Source: Skeletonema tropicum (lineage: Eukaryota > Bacillariophyta > Thalassiosirophyceae > Thalassiosirales > Thalassiosiraceae). From it: 64,000 nucleotides of DNA. Below, in pieces: positions 13,608 through 25,730 of the stretch. Where the stretch lies: assembly GCA_037178625.1 (NCBI GenBank), contig CM074131.1, positions 124,001 through 188,000 on the forward strand, given 5' to 3'. Each line of letters begins with the position of its first letter. Within the stretch, counting starts at the first letter, position 1. The position numbers were made by a program, and so were the translations under genes. The notes beneath the pieces are model-generated. The model was not told the origin of the DNA. It ran no database searches and saw only the letters and a program-made list of their open reading frames with translations.

Positions 13608-13775
13608 CTTTTCATACCCACTTGTGGGCGATGCCCACGAGGGGCCCACATCTGCAGAAAATCAGGTGAAAATGAGCTAAAATGCGGGCAAAATCCCAGA
13701 ATATCGACTCAAAATCAACCAAAATCTCCCGTCAAGCCTCCTGTCAAATAAGTCCCTCATGTGGGCAAGCCAACC

Positions 13776-13798
13776 CGCCCCCTATCCCGATACGCCTA
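13776..13798 (-). repeat. Right terminal inverted repeat of the MITE
   Basis: This is the reverse complement of 13585-13607 except for one base. The second copy of CTCATGGT follows at 13799-13806. Confidence 0.88.
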
Positions 13799-13888
13799 CT
13801 CATGGTGAGAATTGAGAATTCGGAGTGAGCACAAGAAGTTGTCCGCCCACGGGGCAGATATTCTTCGTCAAACGGGGGCGAAACCCAA

Positions 13889-14290
13889 CTCAAGAATTGT
13901 GGCACAGCTCACGCAAGAATTATTGTGCCAGACACAATCAATTCAGCTAGCTCTGGGGCAATGTTGAGCTTCTGTATCAAGGTAAGTTAAGATTGCGGCA
14001 GGTCTGCCGAAATAGCAAGTTAAGCCATCACATCACTTGAGTGACTTGCCCGCGGCTGACCTCTAGTCAACTTCGTCTTGAGCTTGAGTTCAAGAAGTTG
14101 AGTTTCGTCGAGCGAAGCAGAGCTTGACCTTGACCTTGACTGTTTCGTTTGGTTCGATACATACGTATCTTCAAAGGAATTAGAAGAAGAGGACGCAGTT
14201 TCAGCGCAAAACAAAACCGCAGCAGTAACACATCATCATGAGTACTTCGAACTTCGATGATGGATTTGATGCCTGCTCGCCGGTAAGTAA
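13889..14290 (+). other. Unexplained conserved segment of the 5S repeat with two splice-donor consensus sites (unit 1)
   Basis: Upstream of each 5S gene lies a segment with an AAG/GTAAGTTAAG donor (GT at 13982) and a CCG/GTAAGTAA donor (GT at 14283). The second follows a short ATG-initiated frame, MSTSNFDDGFDACSP, from 14238. A TGGCACA...TGTGCCA hairpin lies at 13900-13930, and a GGCAGGTCTGCC hairpin follows the first donor. The donors are kept in all 22 units, while indels collect just after the second donor. No matching acceptor exon is evident. It could be an unrecognised RNA gene, a captured gene fragment or spacer DNA. Confidence 0.35.
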
Positions 14291-14346
14291 GTACTTAGTC
14301 AATGAAAGTAGCTATATACCTACATTGACTCAGACTATATATACAG

Positions 14347-14354
14347 TTTATATT
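14347..14354 (+). promoter_or_regulatory. TATA-like element upstream of 5S (unit 1; same in other units)
   Basis: TTTATATT lies at -30 to -23 from the inferred 5S start. This is the position of the TATA-like box in plant and some protist 5S genes. Units 19 and 21 carry GTATATT instead. The truncated unit 22 breaks off exactly after this box. Confidence 0.5.
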
Positions 14355-14376
14355 GTTAGTATGGTCCCGGTGCGAC

Positions 14377-14495
14377 AGGAACGATCATACCACAGTGACA
14401 GCACCGCTTCCCGTCTGCTCAGCGAAGTTAAGCACTGTCGGGCCAGGTTAGTACTACGGTGGGGGACCACGTTGGAATCCCTGGTGTTGTTCTTT
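14377..14495 (+). rRNA. 5S rRNA, copy 1
   Basis: The 119-nt gene was recognised from the conserved CATACCAC, AGTTAAGCACTGTCGGGCC and GGTTAGTAC blocks, the last two covering the internal Pol III control region. Ends were set by pairing the first nine bases, AGGAACGAT, with the last nine, GTTGTTCTT. ACAGTG and CACTGT pair to form helix II. This copy has T at position 9 (a G-U pair) and is followed by the AAGTACC spacer form shared with copies 19 and 21. Confidence 0.95.
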
Positions 14496-14496
14496 T
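14493..14496 (+). terminator. Pol III terminator T-run after 5S (unit 1; same in other units)
   Basis: The 5S gene ends in CTTTT, and a second TTTT follows within 10 bp. This is the usual Pol III stop signal and is present after every copy. Confidence 0.75.
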
Positions 14497-15625
14497 GCTA
14501 CTTTTGCCTTTTGCCTTTCATTTGGCGGCCCCCCAAGTACCTGCCTACAAGAGATAAAATGTACGATACAAAGATACAATGCACTTACCTACTACAATAC
14601 CCGCCTTCACCCTTTCCCTTTCTTTTGCTCGGCCTTTCGCCTAGGTCTGGTGGGCGAATTAATTTCGCTTCACTTGAGAGAAGTCGCGATGGAGAAGCGG
14701 CTGCGTTGTATTTGTGTCATTCATCGTCCGTCTATCTGTATCTTCAGTCATCCAACTCCTGCTGATCCTGCTTTGGCTCCATCTTCATGAGAAGCGTTTC
14801 CCCCTATCAGCTATATATCGTAGATCGAAGATGAAATCTTCCACACGCGTCTACTAGTACACTAGACTAGACTGGCTATTTGCGCTGCTGAGACGAGTGC
14901 CGAGTGCCGAGTGCCGAGTGCCAAGTGCACTGCTTCCCACGAAGAGTCCAGTCTGCCGAGACCAGATTGGCTCCAGCTCGAGATCGCTTCGGATTCGAAT
15001 TCGAATCCATTCATACATAGCATACATAGTGAAACGGTCTCTGTGTAGTCAGTCCTCTCCTGAGCTGAGGATGACGAGCAATACATATACATACGATACA
15101 TCGAGTGAATGGATCTTCTGCTATCAGTTTCGAATTGCTCAAGAATTGTGGCACAGCTCACGCAAGAATTATTGTGCCAGACACAATCAATTCAGCTAGC
15201 TCTGGGGCAATGTTGAGCTTCTGTATCAAGGTAAGTTAAGATTGCGGCAGGTCTGCCGAAATAGCAAGTTAAGCCATCACATCACTTGAGTGACTTGCCC
15301 GCGGCTGACCTCTAGTCAACTTCGTCTTGAGCTTGAGTTCAAGAAGTTGAGTTTCGTCGAGCGAAGCAGAGCTTGACCTTGACCTTGACTGTTTCGTTTG
15401 GTTCGATACATACGTATCTTCAAAGGAATTAGAAGAAGAGGACGCAGTTTCAGCGCAAAACAAAACCGCAGCAGTAACACATCATCATGAGTACTTCGAA
15501 CTTCGATGATGGATTTGATGCCTGCTCGCCGGTAAGTAAGTACTTAGTCAATGAAAGTAGCTATATACCTACATTGACTCAGACTATATATACAGTTTAT
15601 ATTGTTAGTATGGTCCCGGTGCGAC

Positions 15626-15744
15626 AGGAACGATCATACCACAGTGACAGCACCGCTTCCCGTCTGCTCAGCGAAGTTAAGCACTGTCGGGCCAGGTTAG
15701 TACTACGGTGGGGGACCACGTTGGAATCCCTGGTGTTGTTCTTT
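15626..15744 (+). rRNA. 5S rRNA, copy 2
   Basis: Same gene as copy 1, 1,249 bp downstream. T at position 9. The spacer after it has a unique AATATGTACC form, intermediate between the two common forms. Confidence 0.95.
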
Positions 15745-16870
15745 TGCTACTTTTGCCTTTTGCCTTTCATTCGGCGGCCCCCCAATATGTACCTGCCTAC
15801 AAGAGATAAAATGTACGATACAAAGATACAATGCACTTACCTACTACAATACCCGCCTTCACCCTTTCCCTTTCTTTTGCTCGGCCTTTCGCCTAGGTCT
15901 GGTGGGCGAATTAATTTCGCTTCACTTGAGAGAAGTCGCGATGGAGAAGCGGCTGCGTTGTATTTGTGTCATTCATCGTCCGTCTATCTGTATCTTCAGT
16001 CATCCAACTCCTGCTGATCCTGCTTTGGCTCCATCTTCATGAGAAGCGTTTCCCCCTATCAGCTATATATCGTAGATCGAAGATGAAATCTTCCACACGC
16101 GTCTACTAGTACACTAGACTAGACTGGCTATTTGCGCTGCTGAGACGAGTGCCGAGTGCCGAGTGCCAAGTGCACTGCTTCCCACGAAGAGTCCAGTCTG
16201 CCGAGACCAGATTGGCTCCAGCTCGAGATCGCTTCGGATTCGAATTCGAATCCATTCATACATAGCATACATAGTGAAACGGTCTCTGTGTAGTCAGTCC
16301 TCTCCTGAGCTGAGGATGACGAGCAATACATATACATACGATACATCGAGTGAATGGATCTTCTGCTATCAGTTTCGAATTGCTCAAGAATTGTGGCACA
16401 GCTCACGCAAGAATTATTGTGCCAGACACAATCAATTCAGCTAGCTCTGGGGCAATGTTGAGCTTCTGTATCAAGGTAAGTTAAGATTGCGGCAGGTCTG
16501 CCGAAATAGCAAGTTAAGCCATCACATCACTTGAGTGACTTGCCCGCGGCTGACCTCTAGTCAACTTCGTCTTGAGCTTGAGTTCAAGAAGTTGAGTTTC
16601 GTCGAGCGAAGCAGAGCTTGACCTTGACCTTGACTGTTTCGTTTGGTTCGATACATACGTATCTTCAAAGGAATTAGAAGAAGAGGACGCAGTTTCAGCG
16701 CAAAACAAAACCGCAGCAGTAACACATCATCATGAGTACTTCGAACTTCGATGATGGATTTGATGCCTGCTCGCCGGTAAGTAATTACTTAGTCAATGAA
16801 AGTAGCTATATACCTACATTGACTCAGACTATATATACAGTTTATATTGTTAGTATGGTCCCGGTGCGAC

Positions 16871-16989
16871 AGGAACGACCATACCACAGTGACAGCACCG
16901 CTTCCCGTCTGCTCAGCGAAGTTAAGCACTGTCGGGCCAGGTTAGTACTACGGTGGGGGACCACGTTGGAATCCCTGGTGTTGTTCTTT
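16871..16989 (+). rRNA. 5S rRNA, copy 3
   Basis: C at position 9, which restores a C-G pair in helix I. First copy with the AAATATTGTACC spacer that dominates the array. Confidence 0.95.
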
Positions 16990-18108
16990 TGCTACTTTTG
17001 CCTTTTGCCTTTCATTCGGCGGCCCCCCAAATATTGTACCTGCCTACAAGAGATAAAATGTACGATACAAAGATACAATGCACTTTCCTACTACAATACC
17101 CGCCTTCACCCTTTCCCTTTCTTTTGCTCGGCCTTTCGCCTAGGTCTGGTGGGCGAATTAATTTCGCTTCACTTGAGAGAAGTCGCGATGGAGAAGCGGC
17201 TGCGTTGTATTTGTGTCATTCATCGTCCGTCTATCTGTATCTTCAGTCATCCAACTCCTGCTGATCCTGCTTTGGCTCCATCTTCATGAGAAGCGTTTCC
17301 CCCTATCAGCTATATATCGTAGATCGAAGATGAAATCTTCCACACGCGTCTACTAGTACACTAGACTAGACTGGCTATTTGCGCTGCTGAGACGAGTGCC
17401 GAGTGCCGAGTGCCAAGTGCACTGCTTCCCACGAAGAGTCCAGTCTGCCGAGACCAGATTGGCTCCAGCTCGAGATCGCTTCGGATTCGAATTCGAATCC
17501 ATTCATACATAGCATACATAGTGAAACGGTCTCTGTGTAGTCAGTCCTCTCCTGAGCTGAGGATGACGAGCAATACATATACATACGATACATCGAGTGA
17601 TGGATCTTCTGCTATCAGTTTCGAATTGCTCAAGAATTGTGGCACAGCTCACGCAAGAATTATTGTGCCAGACACAATCAATTCAGCTAGCTCTGGGGCA
17701 ATGTTGAGCTTCTGTATCAAGGTAAGTTAAGATTGCGGCAGGTCTGCCGAAATAGCAAGTTAAGCCATCACATCACTTGAGTGACTTGCCCGCGGCTGAC
17801 CTCTAGTCAACTTCGTCTTGAGCTTGAGTTCAAGAAGTTGAGTTTCGTCGAGCGAAGCAGAGCTTGACCTTGACTGTTTCGTTTGGTTCGATACATACGT
17901 ATCTTCAAAGGAATTAGAAGAAGAGGACGCAGTTTCAGCGCAAAACAAAACCGCAGCAGTAACACATCATCATGAGTACTTCGAACTTCGATGATGGATT
18001 TGATGCCTGCTCGCCGGTAAGTAATACTAGTCAATGAAAGTAGCTATATACCTACATTGACTCAGACTATATATACAGTTTATATTGTTAGTATGGTCCC
18101 GGTGCGAC

Positions 18109-18227
18109 AGGAACGACCATACCACAGTGACAGCACCGCTTCCCGTCTGCTCAGCGAAGTTAAGCACTGTCGGGCCAGGTTAGTACTACGGTGGGGGACC
18201 ACGTTGGAATCCCTGGTGTTGTTCTTT
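18109..18227 (+). rRNA. 5S rRNA, copy 4
   Basis: C at position 9. Its upstream segment has the 6-bp TTGACC deletion and a shortened GTAAGTAATACTAG stretch, so the unit resembles the right-end units although it lies near the left end. Confidence 0.95.
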
Positions 18228-19355
18228 TGCTACTTTTGCCTTTTGCCTTTCATTCGGCGGCCCCCCAAATATTGTACCTGCCTACAAGAGATAAAATGTA
18301 CGATACAAAGATACAATGCACTTTCCTACTACAATACCCGCCTTCACCCTTTCCCTTTCTTTTGCTCGGCCTTTCGCCTAGGTCTGGTGGGCGAATTAAT
18401 TTCGCTTCACTTGAGAGAAGTCGCGATGGAGAAGCGGCTGCGTTGTATTTGTGTCATTCATCGTCCGTCTATCTGTATCTTCAGTCATCCAACTCCTGCT
18501 GATCCTGCTTTGGCTCCATCTTCATGAGAAGCGTTTCCCCCTATCAGCTATATATCGTAGATCGAAGATGAAATCTTCCACACGCGTCTACTAGTACACT
18601 AGACTAGACTGGCTATTTGCGCTGCTGAGACGAGTGCCGAGTGCCGAGTGCCAAGTGCACTGCTTCCCACGAAGAGTCCAGTCTGCCGAGACCAGATTGG
18701 CTCCAGCTCGAGATCGCTTCGGATTCGAATTCGAATCCATTCATACATAGCATACATAGTGAAACGGTCTCTGTGTAGTCAGTCCTCTCCTGAGCTGAGG
18801 ATGACGAGCAATACATATACATACGATACATCGAGTGAATGGATCTTCTGCTATCAGTTTCGAATTGCTCAAGAATTGTGGCACAGCTCACGCAAGAATT
18901 ATTGTGCCAGACACAATCAATTCAGCTAGCTCTGGGGCAATGTTGAGCTTCTGTATCAAGGTAAGTTAAGATTGCGGCAGGTCTGCCGAAATAGCAAGTT
19001 AAGCCATCACATCACTTGAGTGACTTGCCCGCGGCTGACCTCTAGTCAACTTCGTCTTGAGCTTGAGTTCAAGAAGTTGAGTTTCGTCGAGCGAAGCAGA
19101 GCTTGACCTTGACCTTGACTGTTTCGTTTGGTTCGATACATACGTATCTTCAAAGGAATTAGAAGAAGAGGACGCAGTTTCAGCGCAAAACAAAACCGCA
19201 GCAGTAACACATCATCATGAGTACTTCGAACTTCGATGATGGATTTGATGCCTGCTCGCCGGTAAGTAATTACTTAGTCAATGAAAGTAGCTATATACCT
19301 ACATTGACTCAGACTATATATACAGTTTATATTGTTAGTATGGTCCCGGTGCGAC

Positions 19356-19474
19356 AGGAACGACCATACCACAGTGACAGCACCGCTTCCCGTCTGCTCA
19401 GCGAAGTTAAGCACTGTCGGGCCAGGTTAATACTACGGTGGGGGACCACGTTGGAATCCCTGGTGTTGTTCTTT
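19356..19474 (+). rRNA. 5S rRNA, copy 5, variant in box C
   Basis: C at position 9. Position 75 (19430) is A instead of G, changing the near-universal GGTTAGTAC block to GGTTAATAC. This lies in the internal control region and may lower transcription or mark a 5S pseudogene. Confidence 0.88.
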
Positions 19475-20602
19475 TGCTACTTTTGCCTTTTGCCTTTCAT
19501 TCGGCGGCCCCCCAAATATTGTACCTGCCTACAAGAGATAAAATGTACGATACAAAGATACAATGCACTTTCCTACTACAATACCCGCCTTCACCCTTTC
19601 CCTTTCTTTTGCTCGGCCTTTCGCCTAGGTCTGGTGGGCGAATTAATTTCGCTTCACTTGAGAGAAGTCGCGATGGAGAAGCGGCTGCGTTGTATTTGTG
19701 TCATTCATCGTCCGTCTATCTGTATCTTCAGTCATCCAACTCCTGCTGATCCTGCTTTGGCTCCATCTTCATGAGAAGCGTTTCCCCCTATCAGCTATAT
19801 ATCGTAGATCGAAGATGAAATCTTCCACACGCGTCTACTAGTACACTAGACTAGACTGGCTATTTGCGCTGCTGAGACGAGTGCCGAGTGCCGAGTGCCA
19901 AGTGCACTGCTTCCCACGAAGAGTCCAGTCTGCCGAGACCAGATTGGCTCCAGCTCGAGATCGCTTCGGATTCGAATTCGAATCCATTCATACATAGCAT
20001 ACATAGTGAAACGGTCTCTGTGTAGTCAGTCCTCTCCTGAGCTGAGGATGACGAGCAATACATATACATACGATACATCGAGTGAATGGATCTTCTGCTA
20101 TCAGTTTCGAATTGCTCAAGAATTGTGGCACAGCTCACGCAAGAATTATTGTGCCAGACACAATCAATTCAGCTAGCTCTGGGGCAATGTTGAGCTTCTG
20201 TATCAAGGTAAGTTAAGATTGCGGCAGGTCTGCCGAAATAGCAAGTTAAGCCATCACATCACTTGAGTGACTTGCCCGCGGCTGACCTCTAGTCAACTTC
20301 GTCTTGAGCTTGAGTTCAAGAAGTTGAGTTTCGTCGAGCGAAGCAGAGCTTGACCTTGACCTTGACTGTTTCGTTTGGTTCGATACATACGTATCTTCAA
20401 AGGAATTAGAAGAAGAGGACGCAGTTTCAGCGCAAAACAAAACCGCAGCAGTAACACATCATCATGAGTACTTCGAACTTCGATGATGGATTTGATGCCT
20501 GCTCGCCGGTAAGTAATTACTTAGTCAATGAAAGTAGCTATATACCTACATTGACTCAGACTATATATACAGTTTATATTGTTAGTATGGTCCCGGTGCG
20601 AC

Positions 20603-20721
20603 AGGAACGACCATACCACAGTGACAGCACCGCTTCCCGTCTGCTCAGCGAAGTTAAGCACTGTCGGGCCAGGTTAGTACTACGGTGGGGGACCACGTTG
20701 GAATCCCTGGTGTTGTTCTTT
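20603..20721 (+). rRNA. 5S rRNA, copy 6
   Basis: Consensus copy with C at position 9. Its unit has four GAGTGCC heptamers, giving 1,254 bp to the next copy. Confidence 0.95.
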
Positions 20722-21856
20722 TGCTACTTTTGCCTTTTGCCTTTCATTCGGCGGCCCCCCAAATATTGTACCTGCCTACAAGAGATAAAATGTACGATAC
20801 AAAGATACAATGCACTTTCCTACTACAATACCCGCCTTCACCCTTTCCCTTTCTTTTGCTCGGCCTTTCGCCTAGGTCTGGTGGGCGAATTAATTTCGCT
20901 TCACTTGAGAGAAGTCGCGATGGAGAAGCGGCTGCGTTGTATTTGTGTCATTCATCGTCCGTCTATCTGTATCTTCAGTCATCCAACTCCTGCTGATCCT
21001 GCTTTGGCTCCATCTTCATGAGAAGCGTTTCCCCCTATCAGCTATATATCGTAGATCGAAGATGAAATCTTCCACACGCGTCTACTAGTACACTAGACTA
21101 GACTGGCTATTTGCGCTGCTGAGACGAGTGCCGAGTGCCGAGTGCCGAGTGCCAAGTGCACTGCTTCCCACGAAGAGTCCAGTCTGCCGAGACCAGATTG
21201 GCTCCAGCTCGAGATCGCTTCGGATTCGAATTCGAATCCATTCATACATAGCATACATAGTGAAACGGTCTCTGTGTAGTCAGTCCTCTCCTGAGCTGAG
21301 GATGACGAGCAATACATATACATACGATACATCGAGTGAATGGATCTTCTGCTATCAGTTTCGAATTGCTCAAGAATTGTGGCACAGCTCACGCAAGAAT
21401 TATTGTGCCAGACACAATCAATTCAGCTAGCTCTGGGGCAATGTTGAGCTTCTGTATCAAGGTAAGTTAAGATTGCGGCAGGTCTGCCGAAATAGCAAGT
21501 TAAGCCATCACATCACTTGAGTGACTTGCCCGCGGCTGACCTCTAGTCAACTTCGTCTTGAGCTTGAGTTCAAGAAGTTGAGTTTCGTCGAGCGAAGCAG
21601 AGCTTGACCTTGACCTTGACTGTTTCGTTTGGTTCGATACATACGTATCTTCAAAGGAATTAGAAGAAGAGGACGCAGTTTCAGCGCAAAACAAAACCGC
21701 AGCAGTAACACATCATCATGAGTACTTCGAACTTCGATGATGGATTTGATGCCTGCTCGCCGGTAAGTAATTACTTAGTCAATGAAAGTAGCTATATACC
21801 TACATTGACTCAGACTATATATACAGTTTATATTGTTAGTATGGTCCCGGTGCGAC

Positions 21857-21975
21857 AGGAACGACCATACCACAGTGACAGCACCGCTTCCCGTCTGCTC
21901 AGCGAAGTTAAGCACTGTCGGGCCAGGTTAGTACTACGGTGGGGGACCACGTTGGAATCCCTGGTGTTGTTCTTT
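21857..21975 (+). rRNA. 5S rRNA, copy 7
   Basis: Consensus copy with C at position 9; 1,247 bp to the next copy. Confidence 0.95.
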
Positions 21976-23103
21976 TGCTACTTTTGCCTTTTGCCTTTCA
22001 TTCGGCGGCCCCCCAAATATTGTACCTGCCTACAAGAGATAAAATGTACGATACAAAGATACAATGCACTTTCCTACTACAATACCCGCCTTCACCCTTT
22101 CCCTTTCTTTTGCTCGGCCTTTCGCCTAGGTCTGGTGGGCGAATTAATTTCGCTTCACTTGAGAGAAGTCGCGATGGAGAAGCGGCTGCGTTGTATTTGT
22201 GTCATTCATCGTCCGTCTATCTGTATCTTCAGTCATCCAACTCCTGCTGATCCTGCTTTGGCTCCATCTTCATGAGAAGCGTTTCCCCCTATCAGCTATA
22301 TATCGTAGATCGAAGATGAAATCTTCCACACGCGTCTACTAGTACACTAGACTAGACTGGCTATTTGCGCTGCTGAGACGAGTGCCGAGTGCCGAGTGCC
22401 AAGTGCACTGCTTCCCACGAAGAGTCCAGTCTGCCGAGACCAGATTGGCTCCAGCTCGAGATCGCTTCGGATTCGAATTCGAATCCATTCATACATAGCA
22501 TACATAGTGAAACGGTCTCTGTGTAGTCAGTCCTCTCCTGAGCTGAGGATGACGAGCAATACATATACATACGATACATCGAGTGAATGGATCTTCTGCT
22601 ATCAGTTTCGAATTGCTCAAGAATTGTGGCACAGCTCACGCAAGAATTATTGTGCCAGACACAATCAATTCAGCTAGCTCTGGGGCAATGTTGAGCTTCT
22701 GTATCAAGGTAAGTTAAGATTGCGGCAGGTCTGCCGAAATAGCAAGTTAAGCCATCACATCACTTGAGTGACTTGCCCGCGGCTGACCTCTAGTCAACTT
22801 CGTCTTGAGCTTGAGTTCAAGAAGTTGAGTTTCGTCGAGCGAAGCAGAGCTTGACCTTGACCTTGACTGTTTCGTTTGGTTCGATACATACGTATCTTCA
22901 AAGGAATTAGAAGAAGAGGACGCAGTTTCAGCGCAAAACAAAACCGCAGCAGTAACACATCATCATGAGTACTTCGAACTTCGATGATGGATTTGATGCC
23001 TGCTCGCCGGTAAGTAATTACTTAGTCAATGAAAGTAGCTATATACCTACATTGACTCAGACTATATATACAGTTTATATTGTTAGTATGGTCCCGGTGC
23101 GAC

Positions 23104-23222
23104 AGGAACGACCATACCACAGTGACAGCACCGCTTCCCGTCTGCTCAGCGAAGTTAAGCACTGTCGGGCCAGGTTAGTACTACGGTGGGGGACCACGTT
23201 GGAATCCCTGGTGTTGTTCTTT
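23104..23222 (+). rRNA. 5S rRNA, copy 8
   Basis: Consensus copy with C at position 9; four GAGTGCC heptamers follow. Confidence 0.95.
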
Positions 23223-24357
23223 TGCTACTTTTGCCTTTTGCCTTTCATTCGGCGGCCCCCCAAATATTGTACCTGCCTACAAGAGATAAAATGTACGATA
23301 CAAAGATACAATGCACTTTCCTACTACAATACCCGCCTTCACCCTTTCCCTTTCTTTTGCTCGGCCTTTCGCCTAGGTCTGGTGGGCGAATTAATTTCGC
23401 TTCACTTGAGAGAAGTCGCGATGGAGAAGCGGCTGCGTTGTATTTGTGTCATTCATCGTCCGTCTATCTGTATCTTCAGTCATCCAACTCCTGCTGATCC
23501 TGCTTTGGCTCCATCTTCATGAGAAGCGTTTCCCCCTATCAGCTATATATCGTAGATCGAAGATGAAATCTTCCACACGCGTCTACTAGTACACTAGACT
23601 AGACTGGCTATTTGCGCTGCTGAGACGAGTGCCGAGTGCCGAGTGCCGAGTGCCAAGTGCACTGCTTCCCACGAAGAGTCCAGTCTGCCGAGACCAGATT
23701 GGCTCCAGCTCGAGATCGCTTCGGATTCGAATTCGAATCCATTCATACATAGCATACATAGTGAAACGGTCTCTGTGTAGTCAGTCCTCTCCTGAGCTGA
23801 GGATGACGAGCAATACATATACATACGATACATCGAGTGAATGGATCTTCTGCTATCAGTTTCGAATTGCTCAAGAATTGTGGCACAGCTCACGCAAGAA
23901 TTATTGTGCCAGACACAATCAATTCAGCTAGCTCTGGGGCAATGTTGAGCTTCTGTATCAAGGTAAGTTAAGATTGCGGCAGGTCTGCCGAAATAGCAAG
24001 TTAAGCCATCACATCACTTGAGTGACTTGCCCGCGGCTGACCTCTAGTCAACTTCGTCTTGAGCTTGAGTTCAAGAAGTTGAGTTTCGTCGAGCGAAGCA
24101 GAGCTTGACCTTGACCTTGACTGTTTCGTTTGGTTCGATACATACGTATCTTCAAAGGAATTAGAAGAAGAGGACGCAGTTTCAGCGCAAAACAAAACCG
24201 CAGCAGTAACACATCATCATGAGTACTTCGAACTTCGATGATGGATTTGATGCCTGCTCGCCGGTAAGTAATTACTTAGTCAATGAAAGTAGCTATATAC
24301 CTACATTGACTCAGACTATATATACAGTTTATATTGTTAGTATGGTCCCGGTGCGAC

Positions 24358-24476
24358 AGGAACGACCATACCACAGTGACAGCACCGCTTCCCGTCTGCT
24401 CAGCGAAGTTAAGCACTGTCGGGCCAGGTTAGTACTACGGTGGGGGACCACGTTGGAATCCCTGGTGTTGTTCTTT
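24358..24476 (+). rRNA. 5S rRNA, copy 9
   Basis: Consensus copy with C at position 9; four GAGTGCC heptamers follow. Confidence 0.95.
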
Positions 24477-25611
24477 TGCTACTTTTGCCTTTTGCCTTTC
24501 ATTCGGCGGCCCCCCAAATATTGTACCTGCCTACAAGAGATAAAATGTACGATACAAAGATACAATGCACTTTCCTACTACAATACCCGCCTTCACCCTT
24601 TCCCTTTCTTTTGCTCGGCCTTTCGCCTAGGTCTGGTGGGCGAATTAATTTCGCTTCACTTGAGAGAAGTCGCGATGGAGAAGCGGCTGCGTTGTATTTG
24701 TGTCATTCATCGTCCGTCTATCTGTATCTTCAGTCATCCAACTCCTGCTGATCCTGCTTTGGCTCCATCTTCATGAGAAGCGTTTCCCCCTATCAGCTAT
24801 ATATCGTAGATCGAAGATGAAATCTTCCACACGCGTCTACTAGTACACTAGACTAGACTGGCTATTTGCGCTGCTGAGACGAGTGCCGAGTGCCGAGTGC
24901 CGAGTGCCAAGTGCACTGCTTCCCACGAAGAGTCCAGTCTGCCGAGACCAGATTGGCTCCAGCTCGAGATCGCTTCGGATTCGAATTCGAATCCATTCAT
25001 ACATAGCATACATAGTGAAACGGTCTCTGTGTAGTCAGTCCTCTCCTGAGCTGAGGATGACGAGCAATACATATACATACGATACATCGAGTGAATGGAT
25101 CTTCTGCTATCAGTTTCGAATTGCTCAAGAATTGTGGCACAGCTCACGCAAGAATTATTGTGCCAGACACAATCAATTCAGCTAGCTCTGGGGCAATGTT
25201 GAGCTTCTGTATCAAGGTAAGTTAAGATTGCGGCAGGTCTGCCGAAATAGCAAGTTAAGCCATCACATCACTTGAGTGACTTGCCCGCGGCTGACCTCTA
25301 GTCAACTTCGTCTTGAGCTTGAGTTCAAGAAGTTGAGTTTCGTCGAGCGAAGCAGAGCTTGACCTTGACCTTGACTGTTTCGTTTGGTTCGATACATACG
25401 TATCTTCAAAGGAATTAGAAGAAGAGGACGCAGTTTCAGCGCAAAACAAAACCGCAGCAGTAACACATCATCATGAGTACTTCGAACTTCGATGATGGAT
25501 TTGATGCCTGCTCGCCGGTAAGTAATTACTTAGTCAATGAAAGTAGCTATATACCTACATTGACTCAGACTATATATACAGTTTATATTGTTAGTATGGT
25601 CCCGGTGCGAC

Positions 25612-25730
25612 AGGAACGACCATACCACAGTGACAGCACCGCTTCCCGTCTGCTCAGCGAAGTTAAGCACTGTCGGGCCAGGTTAGTACTACGGTGGGGG
25701 ACCACGTTGGAATCCCTGGTGTTGTTCTTT
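25612..25730 (+). rRNA. 5S rRNA, copy 10
   Basis: Consensus copy with C at position 9; the unit carries the GTGATGG (minus one base) form. Confidence 0.95.

Larger units (their letters stand above)
13585..13798. mobile_element. 214-bp MITE, hAT-like by its 8-bp target duplication
   Basis: The element is bounded by 23-bp terminal inverted repeats at 13585-13607 and 13776-13798 with one mismatch, both beginning TAGGCGTATCGGGATAG. It is flanked on each side by the same 8 bp, CTCATGGT (13577-13584 and 13799-13806). The interior has no coding capacity. An 8-bp duplication and TAGG-type ends are known for hAT and some related superfamilies; assignment to hAT is inference. An autonomous partner is not in this window. 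Confidence 0.85.

Noticed and set aside
14020..14214. Minus-strand ORF of 62-64 codons present in all 22 units with only a 6-bp in-frame indel
   Set aside because: It has no ATG (it would start with TTG). The indel is a change in number of a TTGACC repeat, and conservation in a homogenised array says nothing about coding.
14500..14525. GCCTTTCAT resembling the U5 snRNA loop after the 5S gene
   Set aside because: The flanks cannot form the U5 stem and no Sm site follows; a short chance match.
14628..14670. U2 snRNA-like start (GCTCGGCCTTTCGCCTAGGTC) downstream of each 5S gene
   Set aside because: It resembles U2 stem-loop I, but the branch-site pairing motif GTAGTA and the Sm site that should follow are absent.
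14238..14765. Plus-strand ORF of 175-185 codons in nearly every array unit, starting MSTSNFDDGFDACSP
   Set aside because: It runs straight through the 5S rRNA gene, and its length and frame change between units (156, 175, 176 and 185 codons). It is a shadow of a homogenised repeat. Only the short exon-like start before the donor is kept as a question.
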